From: Aspidiotus rigidus
Lineage: Eukaryota; Arthropoda; Insecta; Hemiptera; Diaspididae
NCBI GenBank assembly: GCA_035079385.1
Contig: JAVHKY010000004.1
Coordinates: forward strand, 13,733,001 to 13,797,000
Direction: 5' to 3'
DNA: 64,000 bases
Shown: positions 10,558-21,845 of the stretch, piece after piece
Layout: each line of letters begins with the position of its first letter
Numbering within the stretch: position 1 is the first letter of the stretch
Position numbers and translations under genes: made by a program
The notes under the pieces: model-generated
Databases searched by the model: none
What the model was told of the DNA's origin: nothing
Seen by the model: only the letters and a program-made list of their open reading frames with translations

Positions 10558-11385
10558 CAGGCGTGGGCAACCTTTTTCACATCACGGGCCGCATTCATGA
10601 AAATTTGTAACTTTTCATGATCCGGCGGGCCGCACATCAAGAAATTCTCGTTGTTAGAATCAAAAAATGTAAAATTTTACACGAATTATTTCCAATATTT
10701 TTGGATAAATTTAGTATACAAAAAAACGTGAACTGATTATTTATTAGTTACTAGATGAGAAACTTAAGCTCATCAAAATTTGGGGTCAGGTGAGTATGTT
10801 TCAAACGCATCAAAACAGTCAAATGCTAGAGTGGTTGAGAACCCTTTCGTCGTTGGCGCAATGGAAGTGCCTGAAGAGTACCAAATGGAACTAATAGATT
10901 TGAAAGCCGATTTTTCTCTGCTCACTTTGTTTTCAGAGACCCCTTTGCGAGAATTTTGCCTGGTATTAAATATATTCCAACATAAGGACCTTTGCTTTCT
11001 TTGGGTCTACATTTGTATGTGAAAATGCTTTCTCGCTCATGAAAAATACAAAAACTCTGGAAAGAAGCAAGCTGAATGATGAGCATTTGACTGCTTTGAT
11101 GCGTTTGCAGCATACCTACTCACTTGACCCCAAATTCTGATGAGATTGCCTATGAATTGCAAAGACAAGTTTCTCACTACTAACTAATAAATAATCAGTT
11201 CACGTTTGTTTGTACACTAAATGTATCCAAAAATATTGGAAATAATTCGTGTAAAATTTTACATTTTTTGATTCGAACAACGAAAATTTCTTCATTTTTT
11301 CGTATTTTGGTATTCGTATCGCGGGCCACAGAAAAAGCTTCCGCGGGCCGCATGCGGCCCGCGGGCCGCGGGTTGCCCATGCCTG
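10558..11385. mobile_element. hAT element, 828 bp, perfect 8-bp TSD
   Basis: The termini CAGGCGTGGGCAAC and GTTGCCCATGCCTG form inverted repeats with GGGCCGC-rich subterminal DNA, typical of hAT. TTCTAGAA duplicates exactly at 10550-10557 and 11386-11393. The element folds back further: about 250 bp at the left (AAATATT, TTATTTATTAGTTA, TTTGGGGTCAG, GATGCGTTTGCAG-type segments) recurs inverted at 11072-11330. It is therefore a deletion/rearrangement derivative that could only have moved with transposase supplied in trans. Confidence 0.9.
10820..11140 (+). pseudogene. hAT transposase C-terminal remnant (hATC)
   Basis: The frame 10780-11022 encodes VVENPFVVGAMEVPEEYQME and LIDLKADFSLLTLF; a shifted frame continues STFVCENAFSLMKNTKTLE and RSKLNDEHLTALMRLQH to a stop at about 11140. 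These are the C-terminal dimerisation motifs of ZBED/GTF2IRD2-like hAT transposases (CENAFS.MK, SKL.DEHL). BED finger and the catalytic DDE region are absent and a frameshift near 11000 breaks the remainder. Confidence 0.8.
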
Positions 11386-11393
11386 TTCTAGAA

Positions 11394-12839
11394 CTTAAAA
11401 GACCTAGATTTTTAGAATTGATACGATTCATCAAATGAAGATCTGTACAAAAGGCGTCCGTGAAGAAAAATTCATCACAGAAAAATCAGTTTGAAGTTTC
11501 ACCTCTAAATAACTCTGCAACAACGAGCTTAATCGAAAAAATTATAAGAATAAAAATTAAAGAGCGACTCTTCTCTTATAAGATGCAACAATCGTATTTT
11601 GAATACATTTAGTAAAGGACAAAGTAGAGATTCTTGAAAATATATGATACCGGACGCTCTTTTTGCTAAGATGAAAAAAATCATGGGTTAAAAAAAAAAA
11701 AAAAAAGTAAGTAGGCCTAGACAACTGAAGAGACTAAAACATATTATTCGAAAAGTACTACCTACATAAAAATAAAATCTTAGATGACACAGAATATGTA
11801 TCCCGAGTTGTGACGTCATAACGTACCTTTTGGTAATAAACTTGATTTTTAATTTTTTTTTCGCGGATGCGTAGGGGCTCTTGGCTTACCGAGGCAAGAG
11901 CCACAAAAATAATAACAATAATAATAAAATGTTCTGGCGTAGCCAAATAAATGCTCGATCTAGCTACCTGCAGTGAAGACGAAATGATTTTCGATCGGGA
12001 TAACGGATAAAGGCACAGGACATGAACCAGATTGAATTCATTGTAACGTCACGTCATTAACACCCGTGACATCATTTGTTCGTAACGAGTGCAAGGGATG
12101 AAGGTACAGACACGTCAAATTCGTACCCTAGAGGACTCCTTCCACCTAATTTGTTCGTAACGTCATCAGCTTTGACATGCCTGTGACGTCATCAAATTGA
12201 TCGCGTTTTTCTATCCCAGATTTGCAGATTTCTGGATTAAGTTGAGGATTCCAAGTTTATCAACGAGAAGAAAGTAGAAGCCCAGTATAGGCTAGTACAT
12301 TTTAGGCTAAGCTTAGTTAAAGCCAAGTATGGCTTAGTATTAGTGTAGCGTTAGGCATACGCTAGGTCTAGTTTAAAGCGAAAGTTTAATGAAGCCTATA
12401 GTTTAATGCTAAAAAGTGTAACTTTCTCCACCCCAGTATGGAAAATCATTAATGATGTAGATAATCTATGGGTATTTTATCAATATATCGATCTTGATTG
12501 TAGTGATATATGGATTGTATGCTAGGCTGATTCCGCTCGTTTGCCCCCATTCGCAATCTAGTACAAATCTAGTAAGCTCACTATCTTTTGGCGACTTACA
12601 ATCGCTCTGCTTGTTCGCCCTCATTCTTGGTCTAGTATAATGAGCTAGCAATCTGGATCAAGTCAAAGATTCCTCAAAACTTTTCTGGTAGAGGGAGAAG
12701 ATTAATCTGGACATGGACTTGGAGATTTCCAATGGAGTTGGACTTGCAGATTTACAATAGACGGCTAGGGTTCCGTTAGAGACATTAGCAAATGAAAACT
12801 ATGGCCCAAACTTGCAATACCGGATAAAAGCACAGTAAA
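11394..12839. other. Unassigned; CTAGTATA-type and TGACGTCA motifs
   Basis: No gene recognised. It contains A-runs (11690-11706), TGACGTCA near 11810 and 12183, and from 12290 to 12420 a loose array of TAGGCTAG/AAGCCTAG-like words also present in the composite repeats at 18.4, 25-28 and 52.3 kb. Confidence 0.4.
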
Positions 12840-15800
12840 AACATCAACAGTCATGTTCCAAAAAAATCGTAGCAATGTTCCGGAAAAATCATAGTAATGT
12901 TCCAAAAAAATCTTGACAATGTTCTGGAAAAATCATAGCGATACCTATCCTAACCAAAAAAATCCCAACAATATTCCAAGTATGATCCGAGAAGATCAGT
13001 TATGTTCTGAAAAACCACAGCAATGTTCCGAAAACATTCGAGTAATGTTCTAGAAAAATGATACCTAACAATGTTCCTGACAATGTTCCAAAGTTCTGGA
13101 AAAATCCTAGCATTGTTTCAAAAAAATTTTTCACAATGTTCTGGGAAAATCCGAACAATCTTCTGAAAAAATCCTTTCAATGTTCCGGAAAGATCATAGC
13201 AATGTTTGAAAAAAATTCTAGGCAATGTTCCAGTAAAATCCTAACAATGTTCCCAAAAAAAAAACTAGAATGGTTCCAAAAAACGAGAAAAAGTGCGGAA
13301 AAATCGTGGGAACGTTTCAAGAAAATCCTCGCCAATCTTCCAAAAAAATTCTAACAAGATTCCAAAGAAATCCTAGCAATGTTCCAGAAAAATATCAGAA
13401 ATGTTCGAGAAAAAACCTAGCAATATTTGAAAGAAATCCCAGCAATGTTCCGGAAAAATTTCAGCAATGTTTCAAAGAAATTCCAGAAATACGTATCCTG
13501 GGAATATCATAGCGGTTCCAAAAAAATCATACCAATGTTCCAAAAAAAATCCCATAAATGTCCCTGGAAGGTCATAGTAATGTTCCAGAAAAATCATACC
13601 CATGTTCCTTAAAATCCTTGCAACATTCCAGAAAAATCCCAGAAATGTTCTGGAAAAATCATACCAATGTTCCAAAAAATGTCGGCAATACTCCAAAAAA
13701 CTCTAATAATGTTCCGAAAAAAATCCCAGAAATGTACCGGGAAGGTCATAAATGTCGCGGAAAAATTTTACCCGTGTTCCAAAATCCTTGCAACATCCCA
13801 GAAAAATCTCAGAAATGTTTTCAATAAATCATAGCAATATTTCAAGAAAAATTCTAGGCGACGTTCCAGTAAAATCCTAACAACGTTCCAAGAAAATACC
13901 AGAAATGTTCCCAAAAAAAAAAACCTAGCATGGTTCCAAAAAATTTCCAGAAAAGTTCGTTTCAAGAAAATTCTCGCCAATCTTCCAAAAAAATCCTAAC
14001 AATATTCCAAAGAAATCCTAGCAATGTTCCAGAAAAATCTCAGAAATGTTCGAGAAAAAACCTAGCAATAATATTTGAAAGAAATCCCAGCAATATTCCG
14101 GAAAACAGCAATGTTTCAAGGAAATTCCAGCAATAGGTATCCTGGGAATATCATAGCAGTTCCTAAAAAATCGTACCAATGTTCCAAAAAAAAATTCCAT
14201 AAATGTCCCGGGAAGGTCATAGTAATGTTCCAGAAAAATCATACCCATGTTCCTTAAAATCCTTGCAACGTTCCAGAAAAATCCCAGAAATGTTCTGGAA
14301 AAATCATACCAATGTTCCAAAAAATGTCGGCAATACTCCAAAAAATTCTAATAATGTTCCGAAAAAAATCCCAGAAATGTACCGGGAAGGTCATAAATGT
14401 CGCGGAAAAATTTTACCCGTGTTCCAAAATCCTTGCAACATCCCAGAAAAATCTCAGAAATGTTTTCAATAAATCATAGCAATATTTCAAGAAAAATTCT
14501 AGGCGACGTTCCAGTAAAATCCTAACAACGTTCCAAGAAAATACCAGAAATGTTCCCAAAAAAAAAAAACCTAGCATGGTTCCAAAAAATTTCCAGAAAA
14601 GTTCGTTTCAAGAAAATTCTCGCCAATCTTCCAAAAAAATCCTAACAATATTCCAAAGAAATCCTAGCAATGTTCCAGAAAAATCTCAGAAATGTTCGAG
14701 AAAAAACCTAGCAATAATATTTGAAAGAAATCCCAGCAATATTCCGGAAAACAGCAATGTTTCAAGGAAATTCCAGTAATAGGTATCCTGGGAATATCAT
14801 AGCAGTTCCTAAAAAATCGTACCAATGTTCCAAAAAAAATCCCATAAATGTCCCGGGAAGGTCATAGTAATGTTCCAGAAAAATCATACCCATGTTCCTT
14901 AAAATCCTTGCAACGTTCCAGAAAAATCCCAGAAATGTTCCGGAAAAATCATACCAATGTTCCAAAAAATGTCGGCAATGCTCCAAAAAATTCTAATAAT
15001 GTTCCGAAAAAAATCCCAGAAATGTACCGGGAAGGTCATAAATGTCGCGGAAAAATTTTACCCGTGTTCCAGAAAATCCTTGCAACATCCCAGAAAAATC
15101 TCAGAAATGTTTTCAATAAATCATAGCAATGTTTCAAAAAAATTCTAGGCGACGTTCCAGTAAAATCCTAACAACGTTCCAAGAAAATACCAGAAATGTT
15201 CCCAAAAAAAAAAAACCTAGCATTGTTCCAAAAAACTTCCAGAAAAGTTGCGGAAAAATCATGGGAACGTTTTAAGAAAATTCTCGCCAATCTTCCACAA
15301 AAATCCTAACAATATTCCAAAGAAATCCTAGTAATGTTCCAGAAAAATCTCAGAAATGTTCGAGAAAAAACCTAGCAATAATATTTAAAAGAAATCCCAG
15401 CAATATTCCGGAAAAATTTCAGCAATGTTTCAAGGAAATTCCAGAAATAGGTATCCTGGGAATATCATAGCGGTTCCAAAAAAATCGTACCAATGATCCA
15501 AAAAAATCCCAGAAATGTCCTGGGAAAATCATAGTAATGTTCCAGAAAAATCTCAGCAATGCTCCAAAAAATTCTAATAATGTTCAATCCCAGAAATGTT
15601 TTGGAAAAATCATACCAATGTTCCAAAAAATCCTTGCAACATCCCAGAAAAATCTCAAAAATATTTTGGACAAATCATAGCAATGTTCCAAAAAAATCCC
15701 AGAAATGTCGAGGAAAGATCATTGTAATGTTCCGGAAAGATTATTCTAAGAAAATTGTAGCAACGTTTCAGAGAAAAAATCCTAGGCAATGTTTCAAAAG

Positions 15801-16095
15801 AATCCTAATAATGTTCCAAATAATTCCCAGAAACGTTCCATAAAGGTCATAGCAATGCTCCAAAAACATCCTAATAAGGTTTCAAAAAAATCTCAAGAAT
15901 ATCCCGGAAAAAAGGTCTTAGTAAGGTTTCGGAAAAATTGTACCGATGTTCTAAAAAAATTGTAACAAAATTCCAGAAAAATCCCTGAAATATTCCATAA
16001 AAATCATAACAATACAGCTCCAAAATAATTCTGATACTGTTTCAAAAAAAATTCTAGAAATGTTCCAAAAGAAAAATTCCAGTAATTTTCCAAAA
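12840..16095. repeat. Minisatellite, ~21-bp unit, with 645-bp higher-order repeat
   Basis: The region is a degenerate tandem array of AATGTTCCAGAAAAATCCCAG-like units. The landmark GTATCCTGGGAATATC recurs at about 13492, 14137, 14782 and 15450, giving higher-order periods near 645, 645 and 668 bp; the first two blocks are almost identical over hundreds of bases. All open frames on both strands here (KCSRKNLA, RNPSNVPEKS, FLEHWYDF and similar) are products of the repeat and not genes. Unequal exchange at the 645-bp scale is the likely recent source of growth. Confidence 0.9.
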
Positions 16096-17955
16096 ATCCT
16101 TTTGAGGCTCAAGATCTATCAGCAGTGCCATCTAATGTGCACTACCATAAGATCTTCTAGCACCATCATCTCCTTTACCAGCTCTACATACTAGTCTACC
16201 AGCATTATCGGTACCATCTAATCTTACGTGCATTGCCATCCAATCTACCAGCACTATCATCATTCCAACAGCCTTACAATCTGATGCGACAAACGACCGA
16301 AAGCCTTTACCTAAAGTTCAAGTAATCGACGCTTTGCTTGACATCCCTGCTTCAATTTTTTAGCAATGTTGAATTTTCTATGAAAATTTTCCGGAGAATT
16401 CTATCACATTCTTACGCTTCATTGTCGCACATGTCAATCGACGAAACGGTGCTTGGCTTAATTCTAAATATGTTTCAACTTGAAAGCATTGGCAGAGGTT
16501 GTTAGAAACGACATCTGTAGTAACAATTGTGGTATGAAGTTATGAAGTTCGCTCTCGAGCATGCGTAAGATTTCATAGGTTTTTGTTGGTATATATCTGC
16601 ACCCCTCAGCAAATCAAGACAATTACACTTCGTAATTACATCGACAAATAAAGAAAGAAAAAATGCGTTCTCGCTCGTCGTTTACTCGTTTTCGCAAAAG
16701 ATCGAGATTAAAAGTGCAAAATCTCGGGAGCGAATAGCCATCAAGCGACGGGAAAAACTGCGAACACGGGAACTCGTAACGGTAATTGGACGGAACGTAT
16801 ATAGCTTAAACTCGATTTGTGGGCGTGTCGCGAGTCATATAATCGGGAAACTCGGAAAAAACTACCACTGTTTGGTAATGAGTTGAATCTTTCACGGAAA
16901 TTCTATTGTCGAGTACACCCACTTTTACAGCAGCTTCGTCGCGCTCGTGGGTCTGTGTGGTTTTAAAGAAGAGGACACACAATATACAAACATCGAGAGA
17001 GAAAGAGAAAAAAAAAAACGAGTAACGATTAGGTGCCAGCGTCAGCGAAAATTTTCCGAAAATGACTCAAGGGCTGAATTCACCAAAAAAACGCAATCGC
17101 GGATATCGGAAAACGTTGTATATTTTTTGAAACGTCTATCCGTACATCGTGGAAATATGTCAACTGTTCGAAACGTCACGGTATATTAAGTCCTTGAACG
17201 ACAAAAACAAAAAATAAAATAAAACGAGTGATGAACCGTACACAATATATCGTACATGAAACGCTATTTTTGTACATTTTTAAAATTCGTCTCGCGTGTA
17301 ATTTTGAATACAACTCATTAAGAGACTTCTTGTCTGCTCACGGGTTTTCAGATTCACGCGCGCCTTCGGTTTATTTTCTAGTTCGTACTTAGACGCCCCT
17401 CATCACGTATTCAAGTATGATTTGGTTGCTTGTATCGATATAGTATTGGTCCTACAATGCATGGTGTACCATCTTCGCATAATGAAGACTGAAATCGAAG
17501 AACGAGACGCGAAGTAAAACCTGTATAAGAATTCCACCGTACATTTTTGTTCGTACCTGTAACGATACGATACACATGTGCATCTGTTAGTTGCGTAAGC
17601 TCACTAAGTTCAAATTAACTTACAACGAACACATTAATGCGATACGAGGAACAAGACTGTGGCATACATTAATTAACTTTTAGACCAAAAATGGCTTAGA
17701 GATAGATGACTGTCTCCTCATACATACCGCAATTGTTGAATTCAGTTACAATGCCTAATAAAATGTGAATTTGTTTCTCATTATTATGGGCAAATGCGCT
17801 CATATCGCTTTTCCATAAGGGAGAAGAGGAAGTTTTTGAAAGAAAATAAACAGGACTTTTTTTGTACATTTGCGTTACACATAGGTATTTCTAAACAACT
17901 TGAGATGATGAGAGTAAGAACGAATCTTGATGAACCTTCTCATCTCCGCAAATCG
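16096..17955. other. Unassigned single-copy-like DNA
   Basis: No recognisable gene. It is less repetitive than its surroundings and CpG-containing around 16.65-17.2 kb, so it may be host intergenic or regulatory DNA. The 80-codon frame at 16947-17189 is basic and low-complexity and has no known domain. Confidence 0.35.
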
Positions 17956-18400
17956 ATTCGCCATTTCAAGCTATAAAGTCGACTCGAAATCGTGGATTTA
18001 GTTCTGCCACATGTCGACCACAAATCGACTCAAAATAACTGCAGGGAGACGACTCAAACTTGAACCCTCCTCTTCACCATCGACTCATTGCCACTGTCAG
18101 AATTAAGTCAATTTCCGATATAGTAGCCCAAAGTAGACGTCTGTCGATTATATGTCGTTCATCGTGAAAAGACAAATAAAAATTGACTGACAATTTCAAG
18201 TGAACAATCTGATTGGGTTTTAGAATCGAGGTTAAAAATGAGTAAATTCCTAGTATCAGATTTTATTGCCGACTGAAAATCCACGTCGAATTAGATCGAT
18301 TCGATCACTCAATCATAATTAAAATTTTTCATAGACATGTTCGTTAACACGAGTATATAATTGTGAATGCATATTCTGTCTGCGAGTAGTGAAGTAACCA
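17956..18400. repeat. Degraded GTCGA-rich repeat, relative of 46.8-48.5 kb
   Basis: It contains ATGTCGACCACAAATCGACTC and repeated (A)GTCGACTC/GTCGATT words, then TGCGAGTAGTGAAGT near 18382, which is also found at 47573. These match segments of the TA-flanked element at 46800-48535 in loose order. Termini are not visible, so it is an old fragment. Confidence 0.5.
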
Positions 18401-18526
18401 AATATACAGAACGATCCAAGAGGATGACAGTACCCAGGGCTCTTGTAACTTAGTTATAGAATAAGCCTGGTATGCCGTAAATTAGGCTTAGTATAATGAA
18501 GGAGAAATTTTTTCAAGTCCCCAAAG

Positions 18527-18890
18527 TAGGTCAAGGTCATTGATGATGTCATAAAGCGTCGCGTCACGTGACACAGATTTCAGACGGACCCCCACCCCAA
18601 AGACAACTAAAGGTCGAAATCTTAATAGGGAACCTGTTTTATCGGAGCTCAAAAATTTTTAAAATCCCCCTGCTATCATATATGGCTTGGAGGCGGGACG
18701 TGCGACGACGTCATAGGTCAACTTTGTGACGTCACAATCTATTGACGTCATAGATCAGTTTTTTTAGTGGAGAACCCTCTATCCCTTTTGTTGGGGGTAC
18801 GTTCAGGAAATATTCGTCGCGAGCGGCCCGAGGATGATGACGTCACAAAGTTTATGACGTCATGAGTTTGATGACGTCACGGAGACGGGG
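18527..18890. promoter_or_regulatory. Cluster of TGACGTCA palindromes
   Basis: Five exact TGACGTCA octamers lie between about 18726 and 18890, plus near matches (GATGATGTCAT, CGACGTCAT). The octamer is the full cyclic-AMP response element consensus bound by CREB/ATF bZIP factors in animals. No gene is visible next to it and it sits at the edge of the composite repeat, so it may simply be repeat sequence. Confidence 0.3.
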
Positions 18891-18929
18891 GAAACTTGGG
18901 AAAATGTTGTCTCTCGAAGCTATTTATGA

Positions 18930-20800
18930 TAGGAGGGGAGCTTAGAAATAAGTCCCCCTCTTATCATATATAGCTCGAGAATCGAAATTTTAACAGGGAA
19001 TCTGTTTTATGGGGGGCTTTTTGAAAAAATTTCCCGTGCGCCGTCCGCCGTCCAGCAAAAACTTAAAATTTCGACTCTCGAGCCATACATGATGGGAGGG
19101 GGACTGAGAAAAACGACGGCTTCCTTAAAGAAGTTAAACGAGGAACGCAGGGAACCTGTTTTATGAGTCAAATAGGATTTGGTATTGAAAATTCAAGGAA
19201 GCCTAGACCTAGATAAAGCTAGTATAAAGAAGGCCTAGACGTAAAATAAGCCTAGTATAATGTAGTTTGAAAGTCCAAGTTTTTCTCAAATCTCGAGCTA
19301 TTTATGATAGGAGGGAGACTTGGGAAAATTTGTCCCCTATCATATATAGCTCGAGAGTCAAAAGTTTTCCAAGTCCCTCTCCTATCATATATGGCTCGAG
19401 GGTCGAAATTTTTTCTAAGTCCCCCTCCTATCATATATTCTCGAGAGTCGAAATTTTTCTAAGTTTTTCGCTGGACGGCGGACGGCGCACGCCAGATTTC
19501 TCAAATCGCCCCCCATAAAACAGGTTCCCTGTTAAAAATTTAGACTCTCGAGCTATATATGATAGGAGGACGACTTGGAAAAATTTCGACTCTCGAGCCA
19601 TATATGATAGGAGAGGGACAGAAAAATTTCGACTCTCGAGCCATGTAGGTTGGGAGGGGGACTTTCGACTCTCGAGCTATATATGATAGGTGGGGGACTT
19701 GGAAAAATTTTTTCCAAATCGCTCCCTATCATATATGGCTAGAGGGTCGAAATTTGCTGCAATTTCAAGGAAGCCGTCGTCTTTCCAAGTCCCCCTCCTA
19801 TCATTATAGCTAGGAGGTAGGAATTTTCCGAGTCCCCCTCCTATCATATGTAGCTCGGAGGTAGGAATTTTTCCAAGTCCCCCTCCTATCATATACAGCT
19901 CGAATGTAGGATTTTTTCCATGTCCCCCTCTTATGTAGCTCGGAGGAAGTAATTTTTCTAAATCCCCTTCCTATCATATATGGCTGGAGGGTCAAAATTT
20001 TTCTAAATCCCCTTCTATCATTTATAGCTCGAAGGTAGGAATTTTTTTAAATCCCCTCCCTATCATATATATGGCTAGAGGGTCGAAATTTGCTGTAATT
20101 TCAAGGAAGCCGTCGTCTTTCCAAGTTCCCCTCCTATCATATACAGCTCGGAGGTAGGATTTTTTCCAAGTGACCTTCTATCATATATAGCTCGGAGGTA
20201 GGGATTTTCCTAAGTCCCCTTCCTATCATATATGGCTTGAGGGTCGAAATTTGCTGCAATTTCAAGGAAGCCGTCGTCTCTCCAAGTCCCCCTCCTATCA
20301 TAAATAGCTCGAAGGTAGGAATTTTCTAAGTCCCCCTCCTATCATATGTAGCTCGGAGGAAGGAATTGTAACAGGGAACCTGTTTTATGGGGGTTTTTTT
20401 CTAAGTCCTGCTCTATCATGTGTAGCTCGAGAGTCAGAATTTTTTCAAGTCCCCCTCCTATCATATAAAGCTCGAAAAATTTTTCCATGTTTTTTGCTGG
20501 ACGGCGGACGGCGCACGGCAAATTTCTCAAAAAGCCACCCATAGAACAGGTTCCTTGTTAAAATTTTGACTCTCGAGCTATATATTATAGGAGGAGGACT
20601 TGGAACAACGACGGCTTCCTTAACAATACTAAACGAGGAACGCAGGGAACCTGTTCTGTGTGTTGAATAATAATCTATAATTTGAACCGCATTAGGTTCA
20701 ATTGGTTTAGCCCCTTCAATGAGCCAGATATGCAATGCGTCAAATACCATAAATCCTCCTTCTATCATATATTATGGGCCGCGAGTCGAAATATTTTCAA
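18930..20800. repeat. 45-bp minisatellite composite, block 1
   Basis: Blocks of CTCGAGAGTCGAAATTTTTC-CAAGTCCCCCTCC-TATCATATATGG in both orientations alternate with a GGACGGCGGACGGCGCACGG block and the junction word CAGGGAACCTGTTTTATG (about 18995, 19146, 19510, 20369, 20530, 20641). Around 19510 and 20530 the minisatellite changes strand across the junction word. Another module, CGACGGCTTCCTTAA…AAACGAGGAACGCAGGG followed by GAGTCAAAT…AAGCCTAGACC, is also present. All frames here (GGLGKIPTSEL and similar) are repeat translations. Confidence 0.85.
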
Positions 20801-20999
20801 GTGCCCAGTTTATAAGAGTTTGCGTTACATTCACTCCAGTGCAAAACCGTGAAACGTTAGATGTATACTTCAAATCTACGAAAGTATCTCAATCGTATCT
20901 TCAATTTGCGTCCCTACTTAACTATCGGGGTTACGGACCAAAATATGTCAAAAATTGACCAATTTGCCAAAATTATCAAAAATTAAAAATTGTTTAAAC

Positions 21000-21450
21000 C
21001 AGTGGTTTTCAACCCTTTTGAGGTGGCGGTACATTTCAGATGACAAAAATTTTTTGCGGCGCACCAATTAAAAATATATAGGTATTCAAAAATATTTGAA
21101 ATAAATATTAAAAATCTCCTAATGCGAAATTTGCGCTTGTGATTTTTCACATATATTTCGTCGATATGGGGCTGATTTTCGACAAACAACCCGCATTTCT
21201 TGTTTGAAAGATAGAAGGCGCTCCCACCTCTTACTATTCATAAGAGCAAGAGCTGAGAAGCACCGTTCGCAAAGGTAGGAGGCGGAAAAAATAAGTAATA
21301 TGGTAAACGCTTTTTTACACAATGCCTGATATTCTCGCGAGATATCGATCCAAAATTTATCCACGGATACTTTTTTGAACTTCAATTCCTTTGAAATCTC
21401 GCGGCACCCTTCGAAGGGGTTCGCGGCGGCACACCGGTTGAAAACCACTG
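21000..21450. mobile_element. hAT element, 451 bp, internally deleted
   Basis: The terminal inverted repeats CAGTGGTTTTCAACC and GGTTGAAAACCACTG are exact. The flanking octamers GTTTAAAC and TTTTCAAC match at 6 of 8 positions, an aged target duplication. Only the 3' end of a transposase gene is retained. Confidence 0.85.
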
Positions 21451-21457
21451 TTTTCAA
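21119..21457 (-). pseudogene. hAT transposase C-terminal fragment (ZBED5/FAM200-like)
   Basis: The minus frame has FWIDISREYQALCKKAFTIL, LIFSASYLCERCFSALALMN, SKRWERLLSFKQEMRV and, after a frame change, KSQAQISH. This is the hATC dimerisation domain of the lineage that also gave vertebrate ZBED5/FAM200 proteins. The frame starts within the right terminal repeat. N-terminal and catalytic regions are lost. Confidence 0.85.
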
Positions 21458-21764
21458 CTTTCATATTTTACTTGATTTGGAAGTGAAATTCGTCGCTGAT
21501 TTCGAAAAGAATATCTGATTAATCCTAGGAAGTTTGAAAATAGGGGAATTATCGATTTCTTATTTCAGAAATCTGGGTAAATTTATCAATTTTTGATACA
21601 TTTTGGTTCATAACTCCGCTCAAAAAAGTCGTAAAATTGAAGATAAAATTGAGATACAAATTTGGTAGATTTGAAGTATACATCTAACGTTTCGAGTTTT
21701 TACGCTGGAACAGATTTAGTGTAAACTCGCATTTAACTGGTAACATTTTTCTGGGCGAGCCGAA

Positions 21765-21845
21765 ATAGCTCGAGAGTCCAAATTTTATCAAGTCCCCCTC
21801 CTGTCATATACAGTTTGGGAGTGGAAATTTTTCCAAGTTAAATAA
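21765..21845. repeat. 45-bp minisatellite fragment
   Basis: About one and a half units (AGCTCGAGAGTCCAAATTTT…CAAGTCCCCCTCCTGTCAT), the right-hand continuation of block 1 beyond the foldback. Confidence 0.75.

Larger units (their letters stand above)
20805..21760. mobile_element. Foldback element split by a hAT insertion
   Basis: The left arm 20808-20990 and the right arm 21560-21745 are diverged inverted repeats sharing AAACGTTAGATGTATACTTC, AAATCTAC, ATCTTCAATT and CCAAAATATGTCAAAAATTG-type segments. The middle is occupied by a hAT element (21000-21450). 45-bp minisatellite DNA lies on both outer sides. Order of events from nesting: minisatellite, then foldback, then hAT. Confidence 0.7.

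Noticed and set aside
12840..16095. Basic repeat proteins (60-107 codons, both strands)
   Set aside because: Products of the 21-bp minisatellite; frames shift with unit-length variation.
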